From contig NZ_KB892382.1 of NCBI RefSeq assembly GCF_000373765.1, positions 186,142 through 247,880 of the forward strand: 61,739 bases of DNA, written 5' to 3'. Below, in pieces: positions 1 through 8,360 of this stretch. The stretch is from Legionella shakespearei DSM 23087. GTDB lineage: Bacteria; Pseudomonadota; Gammaproteobacteria; Legionellales; Legionellaceae. Within the stretch, counting starts at the first letter, position 1. Each line of letters opens with the position of its first letter. The notes under the pieces are model-generated. The model did no database searches, was not told the DNA's origin, and was given only the letters and a program-made list of their open reading frames with translations. Position numbers and translations under genes: made by a program.

Positions 1-507
1 AATAAAATAACTTAATGGTTGAATAAAATCTGGAGCCAGCTAATGGATAACATCGAGCGATAGCTCGGCTGATGTTATAAGCCATAATATGTAGAGCAAA
101 CTCAATTTTAACACCGAGAAGCCCTTTTCGTCTAAATCGATTCAAGTTTTGTCTGATACGCAGATGACTAAATACGGGTTCAACCATTGCTTTTCGTTGT
201 CTCAAGCGTTTTTGAGCTTGAGTCTGACTCATCACGTGATGCAGCGCTTCTTTTAACTCATCTCCATCGTACCGCTTTAATTGACGGCAGCCTGTTTTAC
301 TTGAGGTGCACTGTTCTTTTAAAGGACAGTGATGACACGCCTTGGTCGAGTAGGTTTGGTAGGCCGGGGCTGTCGTAGTCGCTTTTCCTTTTCTTAACGG
401 GGTGAGGCTATGCCCCTGTGGGCAAAGATAACTATCTGAAGCCTCATCGTATCTGAACTCGCTTTTTTTGAGCTTGGCATGGCCTAGCTTTTCTTTTGTT
501 TTTTTTT
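1..507 (-). CDS. IS1182 transposase, C-terminal part in -1 frame, partial
   Basis: Reading the minus strand in the -1 frame from the A9 run gives an open continuation to the window edge without a stop. It begins around KEKLGHAKLKKSEF, then shows YLCPQGHSLTP, a CHHCPLKEQC zinc-ribbon-like cysteine set, and the MVEPVFSHLR motif with the expected catalytic Glu, followed by NLNRFRRKGL and FALHIMAYNI. These are the usual C-terminal features of IS1182 transposases. It probably is not translated alone but as a fusion with the upstream frame. The last residues lie outside the window. Confidence 0.75.
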
Positions 508-1449
508 ACCTGGAGCACATAATAAGCTGATGTCGCGTTCCAAGGTCTCTTGGATGACTTCATGAGATTCATAACCGCCATCCAGAAGTAATTCTTTGAC
601 CTCTCCTTCCGAGACTTTATCCGTCATGTCTAACAGAGTATAAAGGGATTCAATTTCATTAGAGGGATGCACGTCTATAGCCACAACAACTCGCGCATCA
701 TTCGCCAGTACCGATGGTTTATAGGCTGGAACAGACGCTTTTCCTTTTTTGCCGGGTTGAACGACCGCATCAGGTTCTATTGGGCTAATCGTCACCGTGT
801 CCGTTGGCTTATGTTGCTCGTTACGCTTAGTGATTCGGGTGTGTAATTCAGCAGAAACACGTTCCAGTTTCTCTAACTCTAATTTCAATCCTTCATCCGC
901 AGGATGGGCCTCGGACTTCAGCCGTGCTTTTTGCGTCTTTTCCTCAAGGGCTTCCTGTTTCATTAATCTATAGCGTGACCCCGCCGCCTCGATAATCGTT
1001 CCATCTCCTGCTACTGAACGCATCCGCGAACGGGTTATTTTTAGAATACTTTGGGTCAGATGAATAAAAAACTCTTCCGTCAGTACCTCTTGATACCGAT
1101 TGATAAACCGACCAATACTCGAACTATCCGGAAACGCTCCTTCTGTTAAATAAATACACCCCAAATCAACGCGCGCCATTCGTGATAAATCCCGCAACGA
1201 CGTGATACCCTGCATTAAGCCATAGAGAATAATACCGACCATCACCTCAGCACTATAGGGCGGACGTTTCCTGACCTTGTCCGGAGAAACAAAAAGAGAC
1301 CAATCCTCTTGCGATAATATCTCTTTTATATAAAAGGGCGGACGTATATCCGCTGCAAGCAAATAATGTTCTATCGTTTGATGGCCTATATGAAGACTCT
1401 CTTCCCCTTCATTAATCTTTAGTTTCAATACGGGGCGTTCCACTAACAT
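484..1449 (-). CDS. IS1182-family transposase, N-terminal reading frame
   Basis: DDE transposase, first 321 residues. The order fits IS1182 proteins: an N-terminal region with PYSAEVMVGIILYG around residues 64-77, a first catalytic Asp in SVAGDGT (D149), a charged insertion, and a second Asp in LLLDGGYES (D290). The frame stops at TAG (484-486) just after a run of nine A residues. The third catalytic residue, the Glu of the MVEPVF motif, is not in this frame. It is found in the -1 frame downstream (codon at 179-181). A full-length enzyme therefore needs a -1 frameshift, or the gene is broken. The ATG at 1447-1449 is the natural start. Confidence 0.85.
   Translation of the reverse strand: MLVERPVLKLKINEGEESLHIGHQTIEHYLLAADIRPPFYIKEILSQEDWSLFVSPDKVRKRPPYSAEVMVGIILYGLMQGITSLRDLSRMARVDLGCIYLTEGAFPDSSSIGRFINRYQEVLTEEFFIHLTQSILKITRSRMRSVAGDGTIIEAAGSRYRLMKQEALEEKTQKARLKSEAHPADEGLKLELEKLERVSAELHTRITKRNEQHKPTDTVTISPIEPDAVVQPGKKGKASVPAYKPSVLANDARVVVAIDVHPSNEIESLYTLLDMTDKVSEGEVKELLLDGGYESHEVIQETLERDISLLCAPGKKKQKKS
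499..507 (-). other. A9 slippery run at transposase frame junction
   Basis: The minus strand reads GGT AAA AAA AAA CAA AAG AAA AGC TAG. An A_AAA_AAA heptamer lies in the zero frame eight codons or fewer before the stop, and the transposase homology continues in the -1 frame. This fits programmed -1 ribosomal frameshifting or transcriptional slippage, both common in IS elements, but a simple one-base indel in a homopolymer would look the same. Confidence 0.6.
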
Positions 1450-1548
1450 CTTCTCAAATCCATTTTAAAAATAAACTATCTTAGTCAACACAAGGCTCAT
1501 AGGCAAACTATATCTGGTCTCTATGGGCTGATTTTTACATCATTCTCG

Positions 1549-1606
1549 TAAGGAAGCGGAAAATTTGTTGCGGCACAGAGCCTGATTTAGTGCGTAGCCC
1601 GGGCTA
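1549..1606. repeat. Family C half-repeat and collapsed family B palindrome
   Basis: 1549-1587 is one arm plus flank of repeat family C (AAGGAAGCGGAA then TTGTTGCGGCACAGAGCCTGA), which occurs intact at about 10856, 16285 and 44086. 1593-1606 is GTAGCCCGGGCTAC, a 14-base perfect palindrome that equals the outer ends of family B with the middle lost. The remaining 170 bases up to the next gene are AT-rich with no other structure that I can support. Confidence 0.6.
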
Positions 1607-1781
1607 CAAATCCCACCGAATATAAGTAAAGAGGTGTAGAAGAGCCAGGTGCATACAGCCGGGCTATCTCTCTGAGTTAAAGATAAAAAAACCACATAAT
1701 GTTGAAAAAAAGATCTTATGGTCTATATTTAAATAAAAATAGTCACTATTTATCTTTATATCCTATGAGAGGATGAGCGCT

Positions 1782-3113
1782 ATGCCAAATCCATTTTTTA
1801 TTTTCCTTACAAAAGATCATGAGGTCAAAAAGCTCACATCATATACCAATACGGAGCATGCCAGAGAACTGCAAGTGCTTGTAAAGGCTGAAAATAATGC
1901 CGAATATAGAAAAAAAGAAGCAGAATATAGAGAACTTGGAGAGAAGTTTCGTTTAACCAAGGGTACCGTCTATCAAATGAAAGATGAAGGTGAAACTCTC
2001 AAAGTCAATATTGCTTTACAAGTTAAAGGCGGTAGTCTGACCTGGTATTTCTGGGCACCCGGAGCTATGGATCAATATCCTCAGGAGTTTCGTGATCAAC
2101 TTTATAATGCTGCAGCCCTGGCTCATAAAGAGGTTAAGAATGGATGCGACTACTATTACCGTGGTAGCAATGCAGTACATATTAAATTAATGCATCATCT
2201 GGAAAGCGAATCGGATCATAATCACAATCATTATCGCTTGATGACTGGCATGCACTACACTCCAGACGATTTCAGAGAACATTTGGAAGCATTAGGCAGA
2301 AGTGAAGTAGCTGATACATTTTTTGTAAAAGGCGAAATTGAAAAGCTGTGTACCCAATTCAAGGCATTTTACATGGACTGGACTGCTAAAGTAGGTGATC
2401 AACCGTCAAAAGAAGATGAATATTTTAGCAGTCCTTCGCAAAAACTCATTCCGGCCGATCTTATTGAACTGGATCTCTTCGGAGGAATGCAAGAACCGTG
2501 CAGAATTGATGCTGCTGAATTGAAAGCTGATTTTGAAAGTGCACGAACGGTAATTGAATTATCACTTCAGTCAGATGAGGATTCAGAACAACTTACAAGT
2601 TCAATAAACAAGCTTAAAAAGGAATATGAAGAATTATTAGCTTATCGTAAGATTGGAGGGAGCAGGGGGCTTCACTCAAAAATTGCTTCCACTCGCCAGG
2701 TTGAAGGTTCTAAAAATCCAGTGGTTCCACAAGTGATGAGTATGGATGACTCTTTGGGAAAAGAAGTTCCTGATGTTCCGGTCTGGGCTACCAGCGTGGT
2801 GAAATCGGTTGAGCTGGCTAAAAAATCAATGATGAGTCATGCTAAGGCAAGAGTAATTCCCGAGAGGGAAGAAACTCTTGAAACTGACGTACAAGAAGAG
2901 AGTTTGGCTGCAAGTACGCAGCCAGATGATAGAACTGAGACAAAATCAACACAAAGTGGATTTGTTAAAGCTGCTGTACAAGAGATAGAAGGACGTGCTA
3001 AAGCGAACGTAGAAGGCGTCACTCTGTTTTCAAAAAAGAAAAAGAGTACAACTGAAAAACCAGAGCCTGGTAAAACCAATCAGGAAGGCACCAGTCTCAA
3101 TAAGAGTCAGTAA
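1782..3113 (+). CDS. Unrecognised 443-residue protein, effector-like
   Basis: I do not recognise the family. The protein is soluble, with no signal peptide or membrane segment. The first 240 residues look globular (SLTWYFWAPGAMDQYP, then a His-rich ESDHNHNHYRL stretch). Residues about 255-295 are charged and probably coiled coil (LKKEYEELLAYRK). The last 150 residues are low-complexity and charged, ending in a Lys-rich then Ser/Gln tail, which resembles the disordered secretion tails of Dot/Icm substrates; that is inference only. The start at 1782 is preferred over the ATG at 1773 because the GAGAGGA ribosome site (1767-1773) overlaps the earlier one. It is followed 58 bases later by another unknown gene on the same strand, probably co-transcribed. 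Confidence 0.7.
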   Translation: MPNPFFIFLTKDHEVKKLTSYTNTEHARELQVLVKAENNAEYRKKEAEYRELGEKFRLTKGTVYQMKDEGETLKVNIALQVKGGSLTWYFWAPGAMDQYPQEFRDQLYNAAALAHKEVKNGCDYYYRGSNAVHIKLMHHLESESDHNHNHYRLMTGMHYTPDDFREHLEALGRSEVADTFFVKGEIEKLCTQFKAFYMDWTAKVGDQPSKEDEYFSSPSQKLIPADLIELDLFGGMQEPCRIDAAELKADFESARTVIELSLQSDEDSEQLTSSINKLKKEYEELLAYRKIGGSRGLHSKIASTRQVEGSKNPVVPQVMSMDDSLGKEVPDVPVWATSVVKSVELAKKSMMSHAKARVIPEREETLETDVQEESLAASTQPDDRTETKSTQSGFVKAAVQEIEGRAKANVEGVTLFSKKKKSTTEKPEPGKTNQEGTSLNKSQ

Positions 3114-3171
3114 TATAACAGTTTAAAAATTTATCGATTGTGGTAAAAAGTTTAAAATGAGGAACATGAAG

Positions 3172-3909
3172 ATGGCAATTTCAATTGACAAGCTTGCTCA
3201 AGACAAAGAATTACAAGCTCAAGGCATCATTAACAAACTGGATCAGATAGATGCTGAGGCGAATAAGTATGCCAAAGAATTGGGTGTGCTTGAAGCAGAG
3301 ATTGATTCAGCTAAATCAAAGGAAGAATTATTTCAAGCCGTAAAACAGATCATTCATGTGGACCGTGCCGTAGGCGGACTCCTGTCACGTGATGAAGATG
3401 TGATAAAGATTATCAGACAGCGCATTCAAAATGCCCCTCACGCAGAGAGCATTATCACTTTATTGAACTTTTTATCAGATGATTCAAATATATTAGATAA
3501 AGTGATGCACGCAAAAGAAAGGATTCTGGAGAAACAACTTTATGAAAAGCTTTCTGAGGGCGAGAAACGTGTGGCTATGAACTACATTCAAGATGTAAAG
3601 GCTTTAAAATCAGACAGTGAATATTTGGATCTCCAAAAAAATGATTTTAGAACACGTCTGGAAGAAGCTGCTACCTTAGATGAAGTGAGTGCAATTGAGT
3701 CGGAAATCAATAAGAAGCATCATGAATGCATACTAATGGTGCGCGCTAATGTGCGTTATCCTGAAAATAATGATACAGCAGGCCTGCTCATCGAGTTTAT
3801 GGATTCCAATCCTCATTTACTGTCTATTTTACAGTCCTTTGATTTTGATGAGAGTTTAAGTGATAACGTTCTGCACGCCAGAGGGCGTCTGAGCCTTCCA
3901 AGCCCTTAA
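3172..3909 (+). CDS. Unrecognised 245-residue helical protein
   Basis: Predicted almost entirely helical and soluble, with repeated heptad-like charged stretches (LDQIDAEANKYAKELGVLEA; EEAATLDEVSAIESEINKK). No signal peptide. No family recognised. GAGGA at 3159-3163 is correctly spaced for the third ATG (3172), not for the ATG at 3157. The last 18 codons overlap, antisense, the 3' end of the MFS gene on the minus strand, and the terminal residues (HARGRLSLPSP) read like a translated antisense tail, so the original C-terminus may have been replaced by rearrangement. Confidence 0.65.
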   Translation: MAISIDKLAQDKELQAQGIINKLDQIDAEANKYAKELGVLEAEIDSAKSKEELFQAVKQIIHVDRAVGGLLSRDEDVIKIIRQRIQNAPHAESIITLLNFLSDDSNILDKVMHAKERILEKQLYEKLSEGEKRVAMNYIQDVKALKSDSEYLDLQKNDFRTRLEEAATLDEVSAIESEINKKHHECILMVRANVRYPENNDTAGLLIEFMDSNPHLLSILQSFDFDESLSDNVLHARGRLSLPSP

Positions 3910-5091
3910 AAAGCCACGTGATAATAAGATAAAACTCATCAAGGCAACACAGCTGACCCACAATGGTGCCAGCCAAACCATTTGATGCAGGTTAGCCTGT
4001 TCGGCCAGCGGTAAACTCACCGCCCCAATACTGGCTGAAAGCGCCCATACAGTGGAGACGCCACGGCAACGGTATTTGGCGGGGAGTTGTAAATAGAGAA
4101 AATAATACAGGGCAGAACAGAGTAAGGCATTACTCAGGATGTAAAGGGCAAGCCCTAACAATACACCAGGTATGACCGCATATGCAGTGAACAGAAAGAG
4201 TAACGGGGCCCCAAAAAACGCGGCCATCATACTGCCATGTAATAAAAAGGTGGCTTTGGCTGCCGATACTTTACGTGCAATGGGCAGGGCTAATAAAGCC
4301 GAAAGCAATTGTGCAATAGATCCGGCCCAGGCGCAGTGTGCTGGCGACCAAAATTTAAGGTCAATGGTATAGGACACCCAAAACGCATTGCAGATGTATA
4401 CCGTTACACTGACAAAAGTACCCACCAGAGCAATATTGATAATGCCAGGCCATTCTTCACGGAGTATGTCCCTGACAGGGGTTCGGTTCGCCGTAAATTC
4501 AGGCGACTCCTGTAGTTTTTTGCGTAAACTGCACACCCGGAGCGACAACAGGCCTACTGCAACGAAAACAACTCGCCATAACCAATCACTGTGCATGCTT
4601 TGCAGAATTGCGGCAGTGGCACCACCAACAAACATTCCGGCAGCGCCGCTGGCTGCAACATAGCTTCCGGCAATTAAAGGTTTATTGGCGTGATGCTCGA
4701 CCAGAAACATGGCTGAGTTATTCATTTCGCCACCTAAGGCCAAACCTTGAGCTATGCGCAACAGGAGTAATCCCCACGTGGCAGCCAGGCCTATAGTGCT
4801 ATATCCCGGCAGCAGTGCTATGCCAATGGTTGCTGTTCCCATGGTCGCTGCGGAAAAGATGAGCGGTGCTCTCCTGCCATAGCTGTCTGCGGAACGGCCA
4901 AAGAACCAGCCACCTAAAGGGCGTGCCAGAAATGCCGCAGCAAATAGTGCGAAAGACAAAAGCAAACTGTAGTGTGAAGGTGGAAAAAACTCATGGGAAA
5001 AAACCGACTTGGCCAGATACAAATACAAGCTGAAATCCAGCCACTCGAGGAAAACCAATGCAACCACAACCAGTAAAGCTTTTCGATTCAT
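3856..5091 (-). CDS. MFS transporter, metabolite:H+ symporter (MHS/ProP-like)
   Basis: Inner-membrane transporter of about 411 residues with about twelve hydrophobic segments. Family signs are the N-terminal VVVALVFLEWLDFSLYLYL helix 1, the loop 2-3 motif RPLGGWFFGRSADSYGRR (the MFS G-x-x-x-D-x-x-G-R-R signature), and RIAQGLALGGEMNNSAMFLVEH, the GGE motif typical of MHS symporters for small acids or osmolytes. Substrate cannot be assigned. The open frame extends 60 codons upstream, but that part is translated palindromic repeat A, so the ATG at 5089-5091 starting MNRKALL is taken as start. No strong ribosome site is seen. Its 3' end overlaps the convergent neighbour by 54 bases. Confidence 0.85.
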   Translation of the reverse strand: MNRKALLVVVALVFLEWLDFSLYLYLAKSVFSHEFFPPSHYSLLLSFALFAAAFLARPLGGWFFGRSADSYGRRAPLIFSAATMGTATIGIALLPGYSTIGLAATWGLLLLRIAQGLALGGEMNNSAMFLVEHHANKPLIAGSYVAASGAAGMFVGGATAAILQSMHSDWLWRVVFVAVGLLSLRVCSLRKKLQESPEFTANRTPVRDILREEWPGIINIALVGTFVSVTVYICNAFWVSYTIDLKFWSPAHCAWAGSIAQLLSALLALPIARKVSAAKATFLLHGSMMAAFFGAPLLFLFTAYAVIPGVLLGLALYILSNALLCSALYYFLYLQLPAKYRCRGVSTVWALSASIGAVSLPLAEQANLHQMVWLAPLWVSCVALMSFILLSRGFLRAWKAQTPSGVQNVIT

Positions 5092-5168
5092 TTTTTTGAA
5101 AACAGTTTTAGAGTCAGGGGATATTGTATATGATGCGAGAGAATAATTCTTCAGGATGACGAAAATTG

Positions 5169-5315
5169 TAGCCCGGTTGCAAGCAACTGTCTCTTCTGCC
5201 ATTCTCCAATCCACGTCGTCCTGAGCGCGTCTTTTTGCGCGAAGGATCTCCTGAAATCGGCATGGTGCCAATACCGGGAGATCCTTCGCGCAAAAAAACG
5301 CGCTCAGGACGACGT
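5169..5315. repeat. Palindromic repeat A1 with family B fragment
   Basis: 5213-5315 is a near-perfect inverted repeat: ACGTCGTCCTGAGCGCG at the left and its complement at the right, with arms of about 36 bases. 5169-5190 is a shortened family B piece (GTAGCCCGGTTGCAAGCAAC). The same B-then-A order with the same CATTCTCC spacer recurs at 45368-45470. It lies between two divergent genes. Confidence 0.85.
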
Positions 5316-5388
5316 GATTCTTGGTAGGGTGAGTGTTTGGCAGACGGAGATTTTCGTTAGACCTGAACTTAATATTAAGGATAATATG

Positions 5389-5910
5389 ATGAAAAAATCA
5401 ATCGCATTGGTAGTCGTTCTGGGATGCTCTATGTCAGTTTTTGCCAAGCCATCCTTTATTCCTGATTATAATACGGTAAAAAAGAATCAGCTGTTAAATA
5501 AATCTGTAATTGAAGTGGATTTTTCCGGCAAATGGATAGGGCGATGTGATGGGGATGCCAACAGTAACAGTTTCACCATTCAACAAACAGCCGACAGCTT
5601 AAGCCTGATTTTTGATAATGAGAAACTGAAATTTATGTTTAATGGGGTATCAAGCAATGATCGCTTGAACCTGGATATGGTTTATCAGGAAAAATACATC
5701 GCTGACTGGGATGGTCAAAGCCAAAGCCTTAAATTAAAAATGATGCATTGGGGGCATAGCTATAACAGCTTTGAATTGGCCCTTAGCCAATTAACGCTGA
5801 ACCTGAATAACAATCGTTTATTCATCCAAAACACCCACCACGCACTTTTTTCAGGCTTTGAAGACTTTCAGTCGGGTAAATTGAATTGCGTGTATGAGCG
5901 TATGGGTTAG
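5389..5910 (+). CDS. Exported protein of unknown function, 173 residues
   Basis: Starts with a clear Sec signal peptide (MKKSIALVVVLGCSMSVFA, cleavage after AFA-like position 19). The mature part is rich in beta-strand-like alternation (DFSGKWIGRCDGDANSNSF; TIQQTADSLSLIFDNEKL), which suggests a small beta-barrel or lipocalin-like fold; this is a guess from pattern only. Two Cys residues could form a disulfide. AAGGA at 5377-5381 favours the second ATG of a tandem pair (5389). Upstream codons of the longer frame come from repeat A and are rejected. Confidence 0.75.
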   Translation: MKKSIALVVVLGCSMSVFAKPSFIPDYNTVKKNQLLNKSVIEVDFSGKWIGRCDGDANSNSFTIQQTADSLSLIFDNEKLKFMFNGVSSNDRLNLDMVYQEKYIADWDGQSQSLKLKMMHWGHSYNSFELALSQLTLNLNNNRLFIQNTHHALFSGFEDFQSGKLNCVYERMG

Positions 5911-5920
5911 TACAGGACGT

Positions 5921-6185
5921 GTAGCCCGGTCTGCTTGCAGCCGGGAAGACGCAGGCACTGTATTACATGCTACAAATCCAAATGCCGCTAACTTTAACGT
6001 CAGTTTCGGATAAGAAGCTTGTTTTATCCAGTCGTTACTTCGATGCCGTTCGGGCTGAGGAGAGGCGTAGCCTCGTCTCGAAGCCTTAGCACCATGCCAA
6101 GGCTTCGAGACAGCGCTATCGCGCTTCCTCAGCCCGAACGGCATCGAAGTAACGACTGGATAAAACAAGCTTCTTATCCGAAACT
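5921..6185. repeat. Family B half-repeat and long palindrome F1
   Basis: 5921-5946 is a single family B arm (GTAGCCCGGTCTGCTTGC). 6002-6185 is a very long inverted repeat, family F: arms of about 58 bases (AGTTTCGGATAAGAAGCTTG to GGGCTGAGGAG and complement) around a smaller inner palindrome (CTCGAAGCCTTAG / AAGGCTTCGAGA). It lies between convergent genes and could terminate both transcripts. A second copy is at about 50967. Confidence 0.9.
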
Positions 6186-6189
6186 CACG

Positions 6190-6762
6190 TTAACTTTGAG
6201 GTGGTAATCCTTTGACGCTTTCAGATGAGTGCTCTTCAGTTCCCTTGCTCTTCGCCTCTGCTTTAAAAAAAAGATCATGGGATTTTTTATAAAACTCGCT
6301 GGTATCATTACTGCGCGCAAATAAATTTAAAAAATCGAGTTTATCCAATACACGCTTCCACCAGGGCTCTTTCTGGGTTTCTGCCAAGATTTGGCTTACT
6401 TTCATGAACAAACCTTGAATTTCTGATAACTTATGGCTGTCTGCCTTAGAACTCAAGTCATAAATACGTGCTGCATTATGAGGCATGAGTTTTGTCTGGT
6501 TATCAACACGAACTTCCATTCCGCCCAGTTTTCCCAGTTGCCAGTTTTTGTGTTTAATTTCGTGATGAATATTCTGCAGAAACTCTAATTGTTTTAAGGT
6601 TAAATCATCTGGCTTGGAAAGTTCAGGAGTATGGCCATGGCGCGTAGGTAATCTTCTTCCTTTAGGTCCTAATGGACGATCTTTTAATTGCTTGTACCGT
6701 TCCCTTTCCTTTTTCTGCTCTTCCTCAGAAAGAGGAACATCCTTTTCATCACCTTTGGCCAT
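6190..6762 (-). CDS. Unrecognised 190-residue charged protein
   Basis: No signal peptide. The first 45 residues are very charged (LSEEEQKKERERYKQLKDRP) and followed by a basic GPKGRRLPTRHGH stretch. The middle is helical (LKQLEFLQNIHHEIKHKNWQ). A WWKRVLDKLDFLNLF segment is amphipathic. The C-terminal 30 residues are rich in Glu, Ser and Lys, as in many Dot/Icm substrates, which makes an effector possible but not shown. The ATG at 6760-6762 is chosen because GGA lies nine bases before it, too close to the ATG three codons upstream. No family recognised. Confidence 0.65.
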   Translation of the reverse strand: MAKGDEKDVPLSEEEQKKERERYKQLKDRPLGPKGRRLPTRHGHTPELSKPDDLTLKQLEFLQNIHHEIKHKNWQLGKLGGMEVRVDNQTKLMPHNAARIYDLSSKADSHKLSEIQGLFMKVSQILAETQKEPWWKRVLDKLDFLNLFARSNDTSEFYKKSHDLFFKAEAKSKGTEEHSSESVKGLPPQS

Positions 6763-6904
6763 GATTATCATTCCGCGCGTAATTGTATACTAATTATATT
6801 TAATGTTTATAATATTATCAAATTTATGCGCATTAAAACTGGATTGAGAATACAGGAATGATAAATGATGTAAGGGTTGAAGCGTGGCCTCAACCCATTA
6901 TTAC

Positions 6905-7741
6905 TTATGCGAAATGGTAATTGATACCCAGACGAACAGCATTGCCCGTATATTTAGCCTGAGATTCTACAACAGCACCGGCGTAGAGTGTGGTAGGAGT
7001 TGCAGCAAGGCTTTGGCCAAGATTCAAATAAGTATGCATGCTTCCCAAATCATAATAGAGGTATTCCAGTTTCATGCTCCAGCAAGGGGTGAACATCCAC
7101 TCCGCACCAGCACCTGCTGACCATCCACCTAATATCCGGTTCTTATTCGTTTCTGCATAGATGGGTAACAGATTAGGTTGGCTATTGGTAACAGAATAGG
7201 TTGTTGCCAGCGATGCTCCGCCATATGCGAAGGCTCCAGAACCATAAATCAGGAATGACTGAGTGACAAGATAACCCAAACGTCCTTTTAAAAGGCCGAG
7301 GTAATTGAGCTTCTTGGTCATTGTGGCGTTTGAAGTATAAGTGCCAATACTGGAAACCGTATCAGTGCGTGCCGTGCTGCTGTCAAAACGAAGGGCATCC
7401 AGGTCAGTTTCAATCCCTATCACCAGATGATCAGAAAATTGAGAATTGTAACCAATTTGTGCACCACCCATGAAACTGTTGTCTGAAGTAAACATACGAT
7501 TAGTAGTGACAAGAGCAATTGCTGTAGCTCTTATCTGGGAGAGAGGAAGAAAAGAGGGATCTGCGTAAGAAGCGCGGCTGATATTATGTAAGCTATTATT
7601 TGCCGACCAGGTATATCCTGCATTGGCACCGACATAAAAACCAGTCCAGTCAGCTGGTTGTACATAACCCATGTCGCCAGCAAATGCATGTGTTCCGCAT
7701 AGAGCCAGGGCCAGAGAAAGGCGTGTCCATTTTTTATTCAT
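6905..7741 (-). CDS. Outer-membrane beta-barrel protein
   Basis: A 278-residue protein with a Sec signal peptide (MNKKWTRLSLALALCGTHAFA) followed by WTGFYVGANAGYTWS, the hallmark first strand of OmpA-like/Omp25-like eight-stranded porin-family barrels. Alternating aromatic/hydrophobic strands follow (HLVIGIETDLDALRF, NYLGLLKGRLGYLVT, YGSGAFAYGG, GWSAGAGAEWMF, MKLEYLYYDLG) and the last strand is VRLGINYHF then a terminal Ala. These barrels sit in the outer membrane and usually have a structural or adhesive role. It stands alone, with about 150 bases of AT-rich DNA before its start shared with the divergent small exported protein gene. Confidence 0.88.
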   Translation of the reverse strand: MNKKWTRLSLALALCGTHAFAGDMGYVQPADWTGFYVGANAGYTWSANNSLHNISRASYADPSFLPLSQIRATAIALVTTNRMFTSDNSFMGGAQIGYNSQFSDHLVIGIETDLDALRFDSSTARTDTVSSIGTYTSNATMTKKLNYLGLLKGRLGYLVTQSFLIYGSGAFAYGGASLATTYSVTNSQPNLLPIYAETNKNRILGGWSAGAGAEWMFTPCWSMKLEYLYYDLGSMHTYLNLGQSLAATPTTLYAGAVVESQAKYTGNAVRLGINYHFA

Positions 7742-7892
7742 TAATATTCTTCCAATTGATTCTGTAACTAAATTGAGTAGCCAGGATCCTAAAATATCTT
7801 ATAAAATAATTTAGATCAATCACTCACTTACTTTTCCCAGGATTAGGTTAATAGTCTACAATTATACAAAACTCCCATAAATCAGAGAACTT

Positions 7893-8252
7893 ATGAAGAC
7901 CATAAAAAAAGCTTATGGCACTCTGTTTTTTGCAGTGTTATTTTTGTATGGCACAAGCTTATTTGCTGCCTGTCCCTGTTTCAATGCGGTTTTTCTGCAA
8001 ACAATTTTTAAGAGCAATGAGACTGCTTCCTGTGACATATACAAAAAGGGAAGTAACATTTATAAAATAAAAATCTACGATGCAAAATACATTGCCGCAA
8101 CTACTTCCACTAACTGCATGCTTAATTCAGAGCATCATGATGTCTTTGTGGATTTTTATTCAGATTATCATGGGGATCATCATGCGTGCATCAGAGTGAT
8201 CCTGGATACTTGTAAGCTGTTAAAGGAACATGTGATCATCAGGGATTTTTAG
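7893..8252 (+). CDS. Small exported Cys-rich protein
   Basis: 119 residues, signal peptide MKTIKKAYGTLFFAVLFLYGTSLFAA with cleavage near the AACPC junction. The mature part has six or more Cys (CPC, SCDIY, NCML, HACIR, DTCK) and a His/Asp-rich stretch (EHHDVFVDFYSDYHGDHH) that could bind metal. No family recognised. It is one of several short exported Cys-containing proteins in this window (15905, 33058, 43723), each standing alone between palindromic repeats. Confidence 0.7.
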   Translation: MKTIKKAYGTLFFAVLFLYGTSLFAACPCFNAVFLQTIFKSNETASCDIYKKGSNIYKIKIYDAKYIAATTSTNCMLNSEHHDVFVDFYSDYHGDHHACIRVILDTCKLLKEHVIIRDF

Positions 8253-8266
8253 AGGTCGTAGAGGTC

Positions 8267-8344
8267 GTAGCCCGTATTAGCGAAGCGTAATACGGGAGCG
8301 CAGTGGCTATATTCCCGTATTACGCTTCGCTAATACGGGCTACA
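8267..8344. repeat. Palindromic repeat D1
   Basis: Inverted repeat with arms of about 29 bases (GTAGCCCGTATTAGCGAAGC and complement) around a short AGCGCAGTGGCTAT loop. It lies between convergent genes, 14 bases after one stop codon, so it can serve as a bidirectional terminator, although no poly-T tail is visible. Confidence 0.88.
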
Positions 8345-8360
8345 TTCTCAAGCAAGTTCA

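Larger units (their letters stand above)
1..1547 (-). mobile_element. IS1182-family insertion sequence, partial
   Basis: One transposase gene read on the minus strand fills this stretch and runs off the left window edge, so the far end of the element is not visible. The right boundary is inferred to lie just before about 1548, because from 1549 onward the sequence matches one arm of the palindromic repeat family C seen intact elsewhere in the window. The other arm would lie beyond position 1. No terminal inverted repeat could be matched because only one end is present. The family call rests on the transposase sequence. Confidence 0.8.

Noticed and set aside
187..378. 63-codon plus-strand frame
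   Set aside because: Antisense to the C-terminal part of the IS1182 transposase; no ribosome site.
5092..5271. 60-codon N-terminal extension of the MFS protein
   Set aside because: It is translated repeat A and B sequence and precedes a natural first membrane helix at MNRKALL.
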